Origin: Achromobacter ruhlandii | GTDB lineage: Bacteria; Pseudomonadota; Gammaproteobacteria; Burkholderiales; Burkholderiaceae_B | DNA: 64,000 nucleotides | Direction: 5' to 3' | NCBI RefSeq assembly: GCF_902859695.1 | Contig: NZ_CADIJL010000019.1 | Span: 1 to 64,000 of the forward strand | Shown here: positions 45,891 through 55,072 of the stretch, piece by piece | Numbering within the stretch: position 1 is the stretch's first letter | Layout of the letters: each line of letters opens with the position of its first letter | The notes under the pieces: generated by a model | Database searches by the model: none | Seen by the model: only the letters and a program-made list of their open reading frames with translations | What the model was told of the DNA's origin: nothing | Program-made: the position numbers and the translations under genes

Positions 45891-46027
45891 CCAGCGCCGG
45901 CCCACCCGCCTGGTGGCCGCCGCGTCGCAATCCTGGAATGCCCGCCTTCGCTGGCGCCCGCCCGCTGCCCTACAATCGTCCGCTCACCTCCCTTGGTTCC
46001 ATACCGACTCAAGCAGCGACAGCGACG

Positions 46028-47278
46028 ATGGGAAAGCAAGTCATAGTGCTCGGCGCCGGCATCGTCGGCGTCTGCTGCGCGCTGGAACTGCAGCGGCGCG
46101 GCATGCAGGTCACCCTGGTCGACCGCCAGGATCCCGGCCGGGAAACCTCATCCGGCAACGCCGGCGTCCTGGCCCGCAGCTCCCTCATGCCCTTCAACCA
46201 TCCCGGCCTGTGGCGCCAGTTGCCCCGGCTGCTGCGCAACGACACCGTCCAATTCCGCTACCGCGCCGCGTACCTGGCCCGCAACCTGGGCTGGGCGGCG
46301 GGCTTCCTGGCGCGCGCCCGGCCGTCGGTGTTCGGCGAAACCACGGCGGCGCTCGACGGCCTGATCCGGCGCTCCGCCGCCGAACACCTGCGCCTGCTGG
46401 ACGCGGCCGGCGCGCGCCACCGCCTGCGCGACAGCGGCTGGATCTTCCTGTTCCGCAGCGAACAGGCGTGGCAGGGCGGCGCCCTGGCGCGCGAGGCCTA
46501 CGCCCGCCACCAGGTGCCGACCCAGGCGCTGGCCCCGGCCGAACTGGCGCAACTGGAGCCGGCCCTGGCGCCGATCTTCCCGCGCGCGCTGTGGATCCAG
46601 GGTTCCTATTCGGTGGACGATCCCGGCGCCGTGACCACGGCCTACGCCGACCTGTTCCAGCGCTCGGGCGGCGTCTTCCGCACACTGCGGGCCGCCGCCA
46701 TCCGCCGCGATGGCGGACGTGGCTGGATCGTGCAAGGCGACGCCGGCACGGAAACGCTGACGGCGCCCGACCTGGTGGTGGCGCTGGGCCCGTGGTCCAA
46801 GGCCCTGCTCAAGACCACCGGCATCGACCTGCCGCTGGCGTTCGAGCGCGGCTATCACATGCATTACGGCGCCGCCGGCGGCCCGGCGCTGGGCCGCCCC
46901 ATCTACGACACCGGCGGCGGCTACGTGCTGTCGCCGATGGCGCGCGGTCTGCGGCTGACCACCGGCGTCGAGCTGGACGACTGCGACGCGCCTGCCCGTC
47001 CCATCCAGTTGGACCTGGCGGAAACCCGGGCGCGCGAGGCCATCGACCTGGGCGAGCGGCTGGACCCGCGGGCCTGGCTCGGCCGCCGCCCGACGCTGCC
47101 GGACAGCCGCCCGATGATCGGCCAGGCGCCGCGCCATCCCGGCCTGTGGCTGGCGCTGGGCCACCAGCACATCGGTTTCAGCACGGCGCCCGGCACCGCG
47201 CAGATACTAGGGGAATTGATGACCGACGGCGACGCCACCGGCCGCCACGACGCCTTCCGTCCGGGACGATTCCTCTAG
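46028..47278 (+). CDS. dadA: D-amino-acid dehydrogenase (DadA-like FAD oxidoreductase)
   Basis: DadA-type flavoproteins deaminate D-amino acids at the inner membrane face and pass electrons to the respiratory chain. The 416-residue protein has the FAD motif VIVLGAGIVGVCCALELQRRG (5-25), ETSSGNAGVL and the C-terminal GHQHIGFSTAPGTAQILGEL. Typical length for the family. TACAAT at 45971-45976 may be its -10. It precedes an Asp/Glu racemase by 28 bases; together they could convert and use D-amino acids. The exact substrate is not readable. Confidence 0.87.
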   Translation: MGKQVIVLGAGIVGVCCALELQRRGMQVTLVDRQDPGRETSSGNAGVLARSSLMPFNHPGLWRQLPRLLRNDTVQFRYRAAYLARNLGWAAGFLARARPSVFGETTAALDGLIRRSAAEHLRLLDAAGARHRLRDSGWIFLFRSEQAWQGGALAREAYARHQVPTQALAPAELAQLEPALAPIFPRALWIQGSYSVDDPGAVTTAYADLFQRSGGVFRTLRAAAIRRDGGRGWIVQGDAGTETLTAPDLVVALGPWSKALLKTTGIDLPLAFERGYHMHYGAAGGPALGRPIYDTGGGYVLSPMARGLRLTTGVELDDCDAPARPIQLDLAETRAREAIDLGERLDPRAWLGRRPTLPDSRPMIGQAPRHPGLWLALGHQHIGFSTAPGTAQILGELMTDGDATGRHDAFRPGRFL

Positions 47279-47306
47279 GGCGTATCGACATTCACGGGAG
47301 CCTCGC

Positions 47307-48011
47307 GTGGCCACGAACGATGCAACTCTGCCAGCCGCGCCCGCGGCCCCAGGCGCCTTTCTCGGCCTGCTGATGCTGGACACGCGCTTTCCGCGCCCGC
47401 CCGGCGACGTCGGCAACCCCGAGACCTACGCCCGCGCCGGCATCCCGGCGCGCTTCGTCACGGTGCCGGGCGCCTCGCCGCGCAAGATCGTGCAGGAAGC
47501 CGACCCGGCCTTCCTGCGGCCGTTCATCGATGCCGCCGTGGGTCTGGCGCGCGACGGCGCGGCGCTGATCTCCACCAGTTGCGGTTTCCTGGCGCGCTAC
47601 CAGGACGCCTTGCAGGCCGCCGTGCCGGTGCCAGTCGTGTCGTCCAGCCTGCTGCAATGCCATGGCCTGGCGCGGGTGGGCATCGTCACCTTCGATGCGG
47701 CCTCGCTCGATCGCGCCTTGCAGGATGCGGCCGGCGTGCCCGCCAACGCCGTGGTCGAAGGCCTGGCGCCCGGCTGCGAGATGCAGGCGCGCATCCTGGA
47801 AAACGCGCCGGACATGGATCTGGCGCGGGTCGAACGCGACGTGGTCGAGGCGGCCGAACGGCTGGCGCGGCGCGCCCCGGACCTGACCGACATCGTGCTC
47901 GAATGCACCAACATGCCGCCCTACCGCGAGGCCGTGGCGCGCGCCACCGGCCTGCCAGTGCACGACATCGAGACGCTGCTGCTGCGCAGCTGGCGCGCGC
48001 TGGCGGCCTGA
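47307..48011 (+). CDS. Aspartate/glutamate racemase family protein
   Basis: A 234-residue protein of the cofactor-free Asp/Glu/hydantoin racemase superfamily. The two catalytic Cys positions are present: STSCGFLARYQ (about residue 92) and LECTNMPPYRE (about 199). The start is a GTG at 47307 behind GGGAG. It may be co-transcribed with the D-amino-acid dehydrogenase upstream. Members without biochemical data are common, so the substrate stays open. Confidence 0.85.
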   Translation: MATNDATLPAAPAAPGAFLGLLMLDTRFPRPPGDVGNPETYARAGIPARFVTVPGASPRKIVQEADPAFLRPFIDAAVGLARDGAALISTSCGFLARYQDALQAAVPVPVVSSSLLQCHGLARVGIVTFDAASLDRALQDAAGVPANAVVEGLAPGCEMQARILENAPDMDLARVERDVVEAAERLARRAPDLTDIVLECTNMPPYREAVARATGLPVHDIETLLLRSWRALAA

Positions 48012-48044
48012 CCGCCAATCCGCGCGGGCGCCGCGCGCCGGCAT

Positions 48045-48083
48045 GAAAAAACCCGGCGTGATCCCGAGGGATCCGCGCCGGGT
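48045..48083 (-). terminator. Rho-independent terminator of the ABC operon
   Basis: On the minus strand an outer stem ACCCGGCG/CGCCGGGT and inner stem GATCCC/GGGATC form a long hairpin followed by TTTTTT (plus-strand A-run 48046-48050 plus flanking A). It lies 31 bases after the ATPase stop. Confidence 0.9.
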
Positions 48084-48113
48084 CTTGCGCCTGGCGGCTT
48101 CCGGAGCGTCCGT

Positions 48114-48908
48114 TCAGCCCAGCAGCAAGGCGTCGTCCGACAGCTTCTCGCCGCGCACGCGCTCGAACATGGCCAGCAGGTCGGGCACGTCCATGCCGCG
48201 GCGTTCATCGCCGGACACGTCCAGCACCACCTGGCCCTGGTGCAGCATCACCGTGCGGTCGCCCACGTCCAGCGCCTGGCGCATGCTGTGCGTGACCATC
48301 ATGGTGGTCAGCTTGCTTTCGGCCACGATGCGCGCCGTCAGTTGCAGCACGAAGTCGGCGGTGCGCGGGTCGAGCGCGGCGGTGTGTTCGTCCAGCAGCA
48401 GGATGCGCGACGGCTGCAGCGCCGCCATCAGCAGGCTCACGGCCTGGCGCTGGCCGCCCGAGAGCAGGCCGATGCGGTCGGTCAGGCGGTTTTCCAGGCC
48501 CAGGCCGAGCGTGGCCAGGCGTTCGCGGAAACCTTCCTTCATCGAGGCCTTGACCGCGCGGCCATAGCCACGGCGCGCGCCGCGCAACTGCGCCAGCGCC
48601 ATGTTCTCTTCGATGGTCAGGTCTTCGCAGGTGCCAGCCATCGGATCCTGGAACACGCGCGCCACGCGCGAGGCGCGGGCCCAGACCGGCTGGCGCGTGA
48701 CGTCGGCGCCGTCGATCTCGATGCGGCCGGAATCGACCGGCAGGTCGCCCGACACGGCATTCAGGAAGGTCGACTTGCCCGCGCCGTTGGAGCCGATGAC
48801 GGTGACGAACTGGCCCGACGGGATGTCCAGCGACAGCCCGCGCAGCGCCCGCGTCTCGATCGGCGTGCCGGCGTTGAAAGTGATCTTGAGGTCTTTTGCG
48901 GACAACAT
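48114..48908 (-). CDS. ABC transporter ATP-binding protein (TrpXYZ/COG1101-like)
   Basis: A 264-residue ABC ATPase: Walker A GSNGAGKS (about 39-46), signature LSGGQRQAVSLLMAAL, Walker B ILLLDEH with the Ala/Leu following, and VTHSMRQALDVGDR. The HTAALDPRTADFVLQLT and VTHSMRQAL patterns match the group that pairs with COG4120 permeases and COG2984 binding proteins, some of which take up tryptophan or other aromatic amino acids. It directly follows the permease gene. Confidence 0.9.
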   Translation of the reverse strand: MLSAKDLKITFNAGTPIETRALRGLSLDIPSGQFVTVIGSNGAGKSTFLNAVSGDLPVDSGRIEIDGADVTRQPVWARASRVARVFQDPMAGTCEDLTIEENMALAQLRGARRGYGRAVKASMKEGFRERLATLGLGLENRLTDRIGLLSGGQRQAVSLLMAALQPSRILLLDEHTAALDPRTADFVLQLTARIVAESKLTTMMVTHSMRQALDVGDRTVMLHQGQVVLDVSGDERRGMDVPDLLAMFERVRGEKLSDDALLLG

Positions 48909-48909
48909 A

Positions 48910-49800
48910 TCAGCGCCCCTTCTTGCCGACCAGCCGGCGCTTGAGCATGGGAATGACCAGGGCGATCGTGACCAGCACCGCGGTGACGAGGTTCAGGTCC
49001 TGCGCCTTCAGGCCGATGAAATCGCTGTTCAGCGCCAGCGCGATGAAGAAGCGGTAGACGATGGCGCCGATGATGACGGCCAGCGTGGCCAGCACCAGCT
49101 TGCGCGACGGCAGGATGCTTTCGCCGACGATCACCGCGGCCAGGCCGATGACGATGGTGCCGATGCCCATGGAGATGTCGGAACCGCCCTGGGTCTGCGC
49201 GAACAGCGCGCCCGCCATGGCGACCAGCGCGTTCGACAGCGCCATGCCGCCCAGGATCATGCGGCCGGTGTTCACGCCCTGCGCGCGGGCCATGCGGCCG
49301 TTCGAGCCGGTGGCGCGCACCGCCAGGCCGGTCTGGGTGGCGAAGAACCAGTCCAGCGCCAGCTTGGCCAGGATCACGATGACCACCAGGATCAGCGGCC
49401 GCGCCACGTAGTCCGACAGCCAGCCCGGCTGCAGGATGGTGAAGACGGTGGGTTCGGTGATGAGCGGCACGTTGGGCTTGCCCATGATGCGCAGGTTCAC
49501 GGAATACAGCGCGATCATCATCAGGATGCTGGCCAGCAGATCCATGATCTTGAGCTTGACGTTGAGCCAGCCGGTGACCAGCCCGGCGGCGGCGCCGGCG
49601 AAGGTGGCGGCGATGGTGGCCACGAACGGGTCGGTGCCCGAGGCGATCAGCGTGGCACAGACGGCGCCGCCCAGCGGGAAACTGCCATCAACGGTCAGGT
49701 CCGGAAAGCGCAGCAGGCGAAAGGAGATAAATACGCCCAAGGCCACCAGGCTGAAGATCAGGCCGATCTCCAGTGCGCCTAACAACGAGAACAATGACAT
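48910..49800 (-). CDS. ABC transporter permease (COG4120-like)
   Basis: A 296-residue protein of about eight to nine helices, beginning LFSLLGALEIGLIFSLVALGVFISF and with the branched-chain-type permease motif FPDLTVDGSFPLGGAVCATL, then AFAGAAAGLVTGWLNVKLKI. It resembles the permeases of the same TrpXYZ-like family. One base separates its stop from the ATPase start. A 390-base gap with a terminator lies between it and the binding-protein gene upstream. Confidence 0.9.
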   Translation of the reverse strand: MSLFSLLGALEIGLIFSLVALGVFISFRLLRFPDLTVDGSFPLGGAVCATLIASGTDPFVATIAATFAGAAAGLVTGWLNVKLKIMDLLASILMMIALYSVNLRIMGKPNVPLITEPTVFTILQPGWLSDYVARPLILVVIVILAKLALDWFFATQTGLAVRATGSNGRMARAQGVNTGRMILGGMALSNALVAMAGALFAQTQGGSDISMGIGTIVIGLAAVIVGESILPSRKLVLATLAVIIGAIVYRFFIALALNSDFIGLKAQDLNLVTAVLVTIALVIPMLKRRLVGKKGR

Positions 49801-50133
49801 GGGTCAAATCCAATCAGGTAGGGAACGAGCATATTAGAGATTAGGAACGTCCAACTTCTTGCGTTTCGGGGTCAGTTTTACCCGAGCTTTCGCAATAAAC
49901 GTTTCCTGCCGTGCGATTTTCTCTCGATTCCTGCCAAGGCGTTGCCGGGCTTGGCGGCCAGGGCCGCAAGCGGGCTGCTTGAGGGACGCTCCGGGGAGCA
50001 AAACGCGGCATGCGGTCCGTGACCAACCTGCCGTTCAAGGCCAACGCCATCGCGCCGGGCCGCGCGCACCTTGTGGATGCTGCCGCCCTGTGGACCCCGC
50101 GTACCGGCGCGGGGCAAACACAAGAAAACAAGA

Positions 50134-50174
50134 TAAAACAAAACCCCGCTCATGCCGGGTAGGCACGGGCGGGG
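50134..50174 (-). terminator. Terminator between binding-protein and permease genes
   Basis: Outer arms CCCCGC/GCGGGG (50144-50149 and 50169-50174) and inner arms TGCC/GGCA form a two-part hairpin, followed on the minus strand by TTTTGTTTT. It lies 17 bases after the binding-protein stop. A second hairpin (arms CCCCGCG/CGCGGGG, 50095-50114) follows. No gene is seen in the rest of the gap 49801-50190. Confidence 0.8.
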
Positions 50175-50190
50175 CCGAACGACTTGCGCT

Positions 50191-51162
50191 TTACTTTACC
50201 ACCACCGCGGCCGACTTGATGATCGCGTCGGACAGCGTCACGCCTTGCTTGGCGGCGGCGCCCGGGTTCACGTAGAGCTCCAGCTTGGAGATGGTTTCGG
50301 ACGGAATCGCGCCGGGCTTCTCGCCCTTGAGGATGCGCACCACGACCTTGCCGGTCTGCACGCCCAGGTCACGGTAATTGATGCCCAGGGCGGCGATGCC
50401 GCCGCGCTTGACGCTGTCGGTGTCCGAGGCGATCAGCGGGATCTTGGCGTCGTTGCCGACCTTCACCAGCGATTCGTAGGCCGAGACCACGTTGTTGTCG
50501 GTGTTGGTGTAGATGACGTCGACCTTGCCGATCAGGCTGCGCGCGGCGGACGCCACGTCGACCGAACGCGGGGCGGCGGCTTCGACCAGGCTCATGCCCG
50601 ACTTGGGCAGGATTTCCTGCAGTTTCTTGACCACCACGACCGAGTTGGCCTCGCCCGGGTTGTAGACCATGCCGACGCGCTTGGCGTTGGGCACGATCTT
50701 CTTGATCAGCTCGACCTGCTTGTCCAGCGCCAGCAGGTCCGACACGCCGGTGACGTTGGTGCCCGAGGCGTCCATGCTGGCGACCAGCTGGGCGGCGACC
50801 GGGTCGGTCACGGCGGAATACACCACCGGCACGTCCTTGGTGGCGGCCACGACGGCCTGGGCCGACGGGGTGGCGATGGCGACGATGGCGTCGGGCTTGT
50901 CGCCGACGAACTTGCGCGCGATCTGGGCGGCGGTGCCGGTGTTGCCCTGGGCGCTCTGGTACTGCCACTTCAGGTTCTTGCCCGGCTCGTAGCCGGCTTG
51001 CTTGAGGGCGTCCTGCACCCCGTCACGCACGGCGTCCAGCGCCGGGTGCTCGACGATGGCGGTGACCGCCACCGACTTCTGCTGCGCCGCCACCGGCGCG
51101 GCGATCGCCATCGCCAGCGCCATTGCGCCAACCGTCAGAAAATGTTTTTTTCCGATCAGCAT
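50191..51162 (-). CDS. ABC transporter substrate-binding protein (COG2984/TrpX-like)
   Basis: The 323-residue protein has a signal peptide (cleavage near AAPVAAQ, about residue 26) and a type I periplasmic-binding fold: VAVTAIVEHPALDAVRDGVQ, NLKWQYQSAQGNTGTAAQIA, VVYSAVTDPVAAQLVASMD and VDVIYTNTDNNVVSAYE. The EHPALDAVRDG start is typical of COG2984. It is first in the operon and ends in its own terminator, so it should be made in excess over the permease and ATPase. Confidence 0.92.
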   Translation of the reverse strand: MLIGKKHFLTVGAMALAMAIAAPVAAQQKSVAVTAIVEHPALDAVRDGVQDALKQAGYEPGKNLKWQYQSAQGNTGTAAQIARKFVGDKPDAIVAIATPSAQAVVAATKDVPVVYSAVTDPVAAQLVASMDASGTNVTGVSDLLALDKQVELIKKIVPNAKRVGMVYNPGEANSVVVVKKLQEILPKSGMSLVEAAAPRSVDVASAARSLIGKVDVIYTNTDNNVVSAYESLVKVGNDAKIPLIASDTDSVKRGGIAALGINYRDLGVQTGKVVVRILKGEKPGAIPSETISKLELYVNPGAAAKQGVTLSDAIIKSAAVVVK

Positions 51163-51404
51163 AGGTAAGCTCCTTGAACCCTTGGTATTTGTTCATTATT
51201 ACGGCTGTTCCGCGGGCTTCCCCACGGTCCGGACAGCCGTAAAGCCGTATAGTCTAACGTGTCGCAACACAAATTCACTTGGGGGGAATCCCTGAAATGG
51301 TGCATGCGCGGCGCGACTGCCCCATGCCGGGGCGGGCGGCGCCAATATACTAAAAGCGCCGCGCCCGCGCGACACGACATCCGCGACATCCAAAGGGCCA
51401 CATC

Positions 51405-52361
51405 ATGATCAAACGCGCATTGGGCCGCTCCGGCCTGCAGATTCCTCCCCTCACCTTCGGCGGCAACGTCTTCGGCTGGACCGTCGACGAGGCCGGCACG
51501 TTCTCGCTGCTGGACGCGCTGGTTGACGCCGGCCTGAATTTCATCGACACCGCCGACGTTTATTCGCGCTGGGTGCCCGGCAACCAGGGCGGTGAATCCG
51601 AAACCCTGATCGGCAAGTGGCTCAAGCGCTCGGGCAAGCGCGACCGCGTGCTGATCGCCACCAAGGTCGGCATGGAGATGGGCCCGGACGCCAAGGGCCT
51701 GGCGCCGGCCTACATCCGGCGCGCGCTGGACGCGTCGCTGGCGCGGCTGCAGACCGACCACGTCGACCTGTACCAGTCGCACAAGGACGACCCCGACACG
51801 CCGCTGACCGACACGCTGGGCGAATACGCCAAGCTGATCGAAGCCGGCAAGGTGCGCGCCATCGGCGCCTCCAACTACACCGCGGTGCGGCTGTCCGAAG
51901 CGCTGATCGCCAGCGAACGCCACAACCTGCCGCGCTACGAGAGCATCCAGCCGGAATACAACCTGTACAGCCGCGAACCGTTCGAGGGGCACCTGCAGGC
52001 GCTGGTCAAGGCGCAGGACCTGGGCACCATCAACTATTACGCGCTGGCCAGCGGCTTTCTCAGCGGCAAGTACCGCGGCCCGGCCGACGTCGGCAAGAGC
52101 GCGCGCGGCAAGAAGATCGTCGACACTTACTTGAACGACCGCGGCTACCGCATCCTCAAGGCGCTGGATGAAGTCGCCGAGGACGCCAACTGTACGCCCG
52201 CCCAGGCCGCGCTGGCCTGGCAGATCGCGCAGCCCGGCATCACCTCGCCGATCGTCAGCGCCACGTCGCTGGCGCAGCTGGACGAACTGGTCAAGGCCGC
52301 CAGCCTGACGCTGACGCGCGACCAGCTGGCCAGGCTCAGCCTGGCCAGCGACTGGCGCTGA
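51405..52361 (+). CDS. Aldo/keto reductase
   Basis: A 318-residue NADPH-dependent reductase of carbonyl compounds. TIM-barrel start LGRSGLQIPPLTFGGNVFGW; catalytic residues visible are Asp and Tyr in DTADVYSRW (about 49-57), Lys in ATKVGMEMG and His in YQSHKDD; the NADPH-binding end has SPIVSATSLAQLDEL. It resembles the YajO/Tas-like group. AGGG precedes the ATG. Substrate unknown. It is divergent from the ABC binding-protein gene. Confidence 0.9.
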   Translation: MIKRALGRSGLQIPPLTFGGNVFGWTVDEAGTFSLLDALVDAGLNFIDTADVYSRWVPGNQGGESETLIGKWLKRSGKRDRVLIATKVGMEMGPDAKGLAPAYIRRALDASLARLQTDHVDLYQSHKDDPDTPLTDTLGEYAKLIEAGKVRAIGASNYTAVRLSEALIASERHNLPRYESIQPEYNLYSREPFEGHLQALVKAQDLGTINYYALASGFLSGKYRGPADVGKSARGKKIVDTYLNDRGYRILKALDEVAEDANCTPAQAALAWQIAQPGITSPIVSATSLAQLDELVKAASLTLTRDQLARLSLASDWR

Positions 52362-52388
52362 CGCGCGCCCGCGCCCGCGCCGCGGGCG

Positions 52389-53363
52389 TCAATCCAGCTT
52401 GACGCCCGAGTCCGACACCACCTTGGCCCAGCGCGACACCTCGCTGTCGACGAACTTGCCGAAGGCCGGCCCGGTCAGGGTCGGAATGGCGGTGCCGTTG
52501 CTCTCCCAGGTCTCCTTGATCTTCGGCGTGTTCAGGGCCTTGGTGATTTCCGCCGTCATGCGGTCCACCGCCTCCTGCGGCGTGCCCGCGGGCGCCCAGA
52601 TCGCGTACCAGGTCGACACCACGTAGTTCGGCACCCCGGCCTCGGCCGCGGTCGGCACGTCCGGCAGCGACGGCGAGCGCTTGTCGGCGGCCACCGCCAG
52701 CGGCTTGATCGCGCCCGAGCGGATATGACCCGATGACGAGCCCAGGCCGTCGAACGCCAGGTCCACCTGCCCGCCAATCAGCGCGGTCAGCATCGGCCCA
52801 GCGCCCTGGTACGGCACGTCGACCAGCTTGATGCCGGTCTGCATGGCGAACAGTTCGCCGGCCAGGTGGTGGGTGCTGCCCTTGCCGGCCGTGCCGAAGT
52901 TGATGTCGCCGGGATGCTGCTTGGCGTAGGCGATGAATTCCTGCAGCGTCTTGACGGGCAGCTTGGTGGCATTGATGACCACCACCTGCGGCGGCTGCGC
53001 CACCAGCGCCACCGGCACGAAGTCCTTCTGGATGTTGTAGTTCAGGCTCTTGTACAGCGACGGCGCCAGCGCATGGTGCGCGCCCCCCATGAAGAAGGTG
53101 TAGCCGTCCGGCCGCGCCTTGGCGGCCACGCCCGCGCCGACGGTGCCGCCGGCGCCGCCCTTGTTGTCGATCACCACCGACTGGCCCAGTTGCATCGTCA
53201 ACTGCTGGGCCAGCGGCCGGGCGAAGGTATCGGTGCCGCCCCCGGCGGGAAAGGGCACGATGAGCGTGATGGGCCGTTCCGGCCAGGACGCGGCGCTGGC
53301 GGTGCCGGCGAAACCGGCGGCCAGCGTGGCCAGCAGGGTCGCGGCGAACATGCGGTATTTCAT
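52389..53363 (-). CDS. Bug-family tripartite tricarboxylate transporter receptor
   Basis: Bug proteins are periplasmic receptors, hugely expanded in Bordetella and Achromobacter, most without their own membrane partners. The 324 residues have a signal peptide (cleavage after GTASA, about 24) and the family motifs WPERPITLIVPFPAGGGTDTFAR, NKGGAGGTVGA, GKGSTHHLAGELF and DVPYQGAGPMLTAL. No tctA/tctB genes are near, so it must use shared membrane subunits or work as a sensor. It follows the malonate operon, beyond a terminator, so malonate binding is possible but unproven. Confidence 0.94.
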   Translation of the reverse strand: MKYRMFAATLLATLAAGFAGTASAASWPERPITLIVPFPAGGGTDTFARPLAQQLTMQLGQSVVIDNKGGAGGTVGAGVAAKARPDGYTFFMGGAHHALAPSLYKSLNYNIQKDFVPVALVAQPPQVVVINATKLPVKTLQEFIAYAKQHPGDINFGTAGKGSTHHLAGELFAMQTGIKLVDVPYQGAGPMLTALIGGQVDLAFDGLGSSSGHIRSGAIKPLAVAADKRSPSLPDVPTAAEAGVPNYVVSTWYAIWAPAGTPQEAVDRMTAEITKALNTPKIKETWESNGTAIPTLTGPAFGKFVDSEVSRWAKVVSDSGVKLD

Positions 53364-53482
53364 ATTGTCTCCTCTTGCTGCAGCGTGGGGACGGCGCGTT
53401 TCCCGCGTCTCGTCTCTTGTGTTCTTGGGTTGGGATGCTGCCTGGTTCGGGAATCGTTCTGGAAAGGGGTCGGGCTCCTTGG

Positions 53483-53512
53483 AAAAAAATGGCCGGTCTG
53501 CGTGGACCGGCC
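53483..53512 (-). terminator. Rho-independent terminator after matB
   Basis: Arms GGCCGGTC and GACCGGCC enclose a six-base loop and are followed on the minus strand by A and seven T. It lies 13 bases after the matB stop and separates the malonate operon from the Bug receptor gene. Confidence 0.9.
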
Positions 53513-53525
53513 TGGCATGACGACG

Positions 53526-55067
53526 CTACAGCGCCTGATAGGTTTCGCGCAGCACGTTCTTCTGCACCTTGCCCATGGTGTTGCGCGGCAGCTGGTCAAC
53601 GATGTGCACGCGCTTGGGCACCTTGAAGTTGGCGATGCGCGCCTTCAGCTCGGCCTGCATCGCGGCGGCGTCCAGCGTGGCGCCGTCCTTGGGCACCACC
53701 ACCGCCACCACCGCTTCGCCGAAATCGGCATGCGGCACGCCGATGACGGCCGACTCGGCCACGCCCGGCATGTCGTCGATCAGCGTCTCGATCTCTTTCG
53801 GATAGACGTTGAAGCCGCCGGAGATGATCAGGTCCTTGCTGCGGCCGACGATCGACAGGTAGTCGGCAGGCACGTCACGGCCGGCGGATTCGCCGCCCCA
53901 GCGGCCCACGTCGCCGGTCTTGAACCAGCCGTCCTGCGTGAATTCCTCGCGGGTCTTTTCCGGCATGCGCCAGTAGCCCGAGAACACGTTGGGTCCGCGC
54001 ACCTGCACGTTGCCGATCTCGCCCGGCGCCAGCGCGATGCCGGCATCGTCCACCACCCGCACCTGCACGCCCGGCAACGCCCGGCCCACGGTGCCGGCCA
54101 GGCGTTCGCCATCGGCCGCGTCATACGGATTGGAGGTCAGCATGACGGTCTCGCTCATGCCGTAGCGTTCCAGGATGGCGTGGCCGCTGCGCTCGCGGAA
54201 ATCGTTGAAGGTCTCGGACAGCAGCGGCGCCGAGCCCGAGATGAACAGGCGCATGTTGGCGCACACGTCGCGATTGAAGCGCTTGTCGGCCAGCAGCCGC
54301 ACGTAGTAGGTCGGCACGCCCATCATTACCGTGCTCTGCGGCAGGTAGCGCAGCGCCTGGTCGGCGTCCAGCTTGGGCAGCCAGATCATCTTCGCCCCCG
54401 CCAGCAGCGCGCCGTGCGAGGCCACGAACAGGCCGTGCACATGGAAGATCGGCAGCATGTGCAGCAGCACGTCGTCCGAGCGCCAGCCCCAGTGCTTGTG
54501 CAGCACTTGCGCGTTGGACGCCAGGTTGCCATGCGACAGCATCGCCCCCTTGCTGCGGCCGGTGGTGCCGGACGTGTAGAGGATGGCGGCCAGGTCGTCC
54601 GGCTTGCGCTTGACGGTCCTGAAGGTCTGCGACAGGCCGCCGGCGGCTTCCAGCAGCGTGCCGGTGCGATCTTCGTCGAGCGTGTACACATGCGCGCAGC
54701 CGGCCTTGTCGGCGGCGCGCTGGACCCAGTCGCGGTTCTTGCCGGCGCAGACCACCACGGCCGGCTCGGCGTTGCCCAGGAAATACTCGATCTCGGCTTC
54801 GCGATAAGCGGTGTTCAGCGGCAGGTACACCAGGCCGGCGCGCAGCGTGGCCAGGTACAGCAACAGGGCTTCGGGCGATTTCTCGACCTGCACCGCGACC
54901 CGCGCGCCCTCGGGCAGCTTGAGCGAGGCCAGCAGGTTGGCCAGGCAGGCCGTGGCGCGGTCGATGTCGTCCCAGGTGTAGGCCAGCTCGGGGGTTTCGA
55001 GCGCGACCTGTTTGCGATCGGCGGGGAATCCGCCCTCCAGCACAGCGTATAGATTGGCGTTGCTCAC
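53526..55067 (-). CDS. matB: Malonyl-CoA synthetase (MatB-like acyl-CoA ligase)
   Basis: MatB activates malonate with ATP and CoA. The 513-residue ANL-family protein has LYTSGTTGRSKGAMLSHGN (P-loop-like A3), RYGMSETVMLTSNPY (A5; the arginine-free MSET form of MatB), GWFKTGDVG (A7), GRSKDLIISGGFNVYPKEIE (A8) and the catalytic Lys in PRNTMGKVQK. The start is a GTG at 55065-55067 behind GGAGA; the frame is open further up but inside the preceding gene. Its neighbours (malonyl-CoA decarboxylase and a GntR regulator) support malonate as substrate. Confidence 0.92.
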   Translation of the reverse strand: MSNANLYAVLEGGFPADRKQVALETPELAYTWDDIDRATACLANLLASLKLPEGARVAVQVEKSPEALLLYLATLRAGLVYLPLNTAYREAEIEYFLGNAEPAVVVCAGKNRDWVQRAADKAGCAHVYTLDEDRTGTLLEAAGGLSQTFRTVKRKPDDLAAILYTSGTTGRSKGAMLSHGNLASNAQVLHKHWGWRSDDVLLHMLPIFHVHGLFVASHGALLAGAKMIWLPKLDADQALRYLPQSTVMMGVPTYYVRLLADKRFNRDVCANMRLFISGSAPLLSETFNDFRERSGHAILERYGMSETVMLTSNPYDAADGERLAGTVGRALPGVQVRVVDDAGIALAPGEIGNVQVRGPNVFSGYWRMPEKTREEFTQDGWFKTGDVGRWGGESAGRDVPADYLSIVGRSKDLIISGGFNVYPKEIETLIDDMPGVAESAVIGVPHADFGEAVVAVVVPKDGATLDAAAMQAELKARIANFKVPKRVHIVDQLPRNTMGKVQKNVLRETYQAL

Positions 55068-55072
55068 CGTTT

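Noticed and set aside
45236-46027. Long in-frame extension before the DadA-like gene
   Set aside because: It overlaps the amine-oxidase gene in another frame and holds no recognisable domain; the FAD motif begins at 46028.
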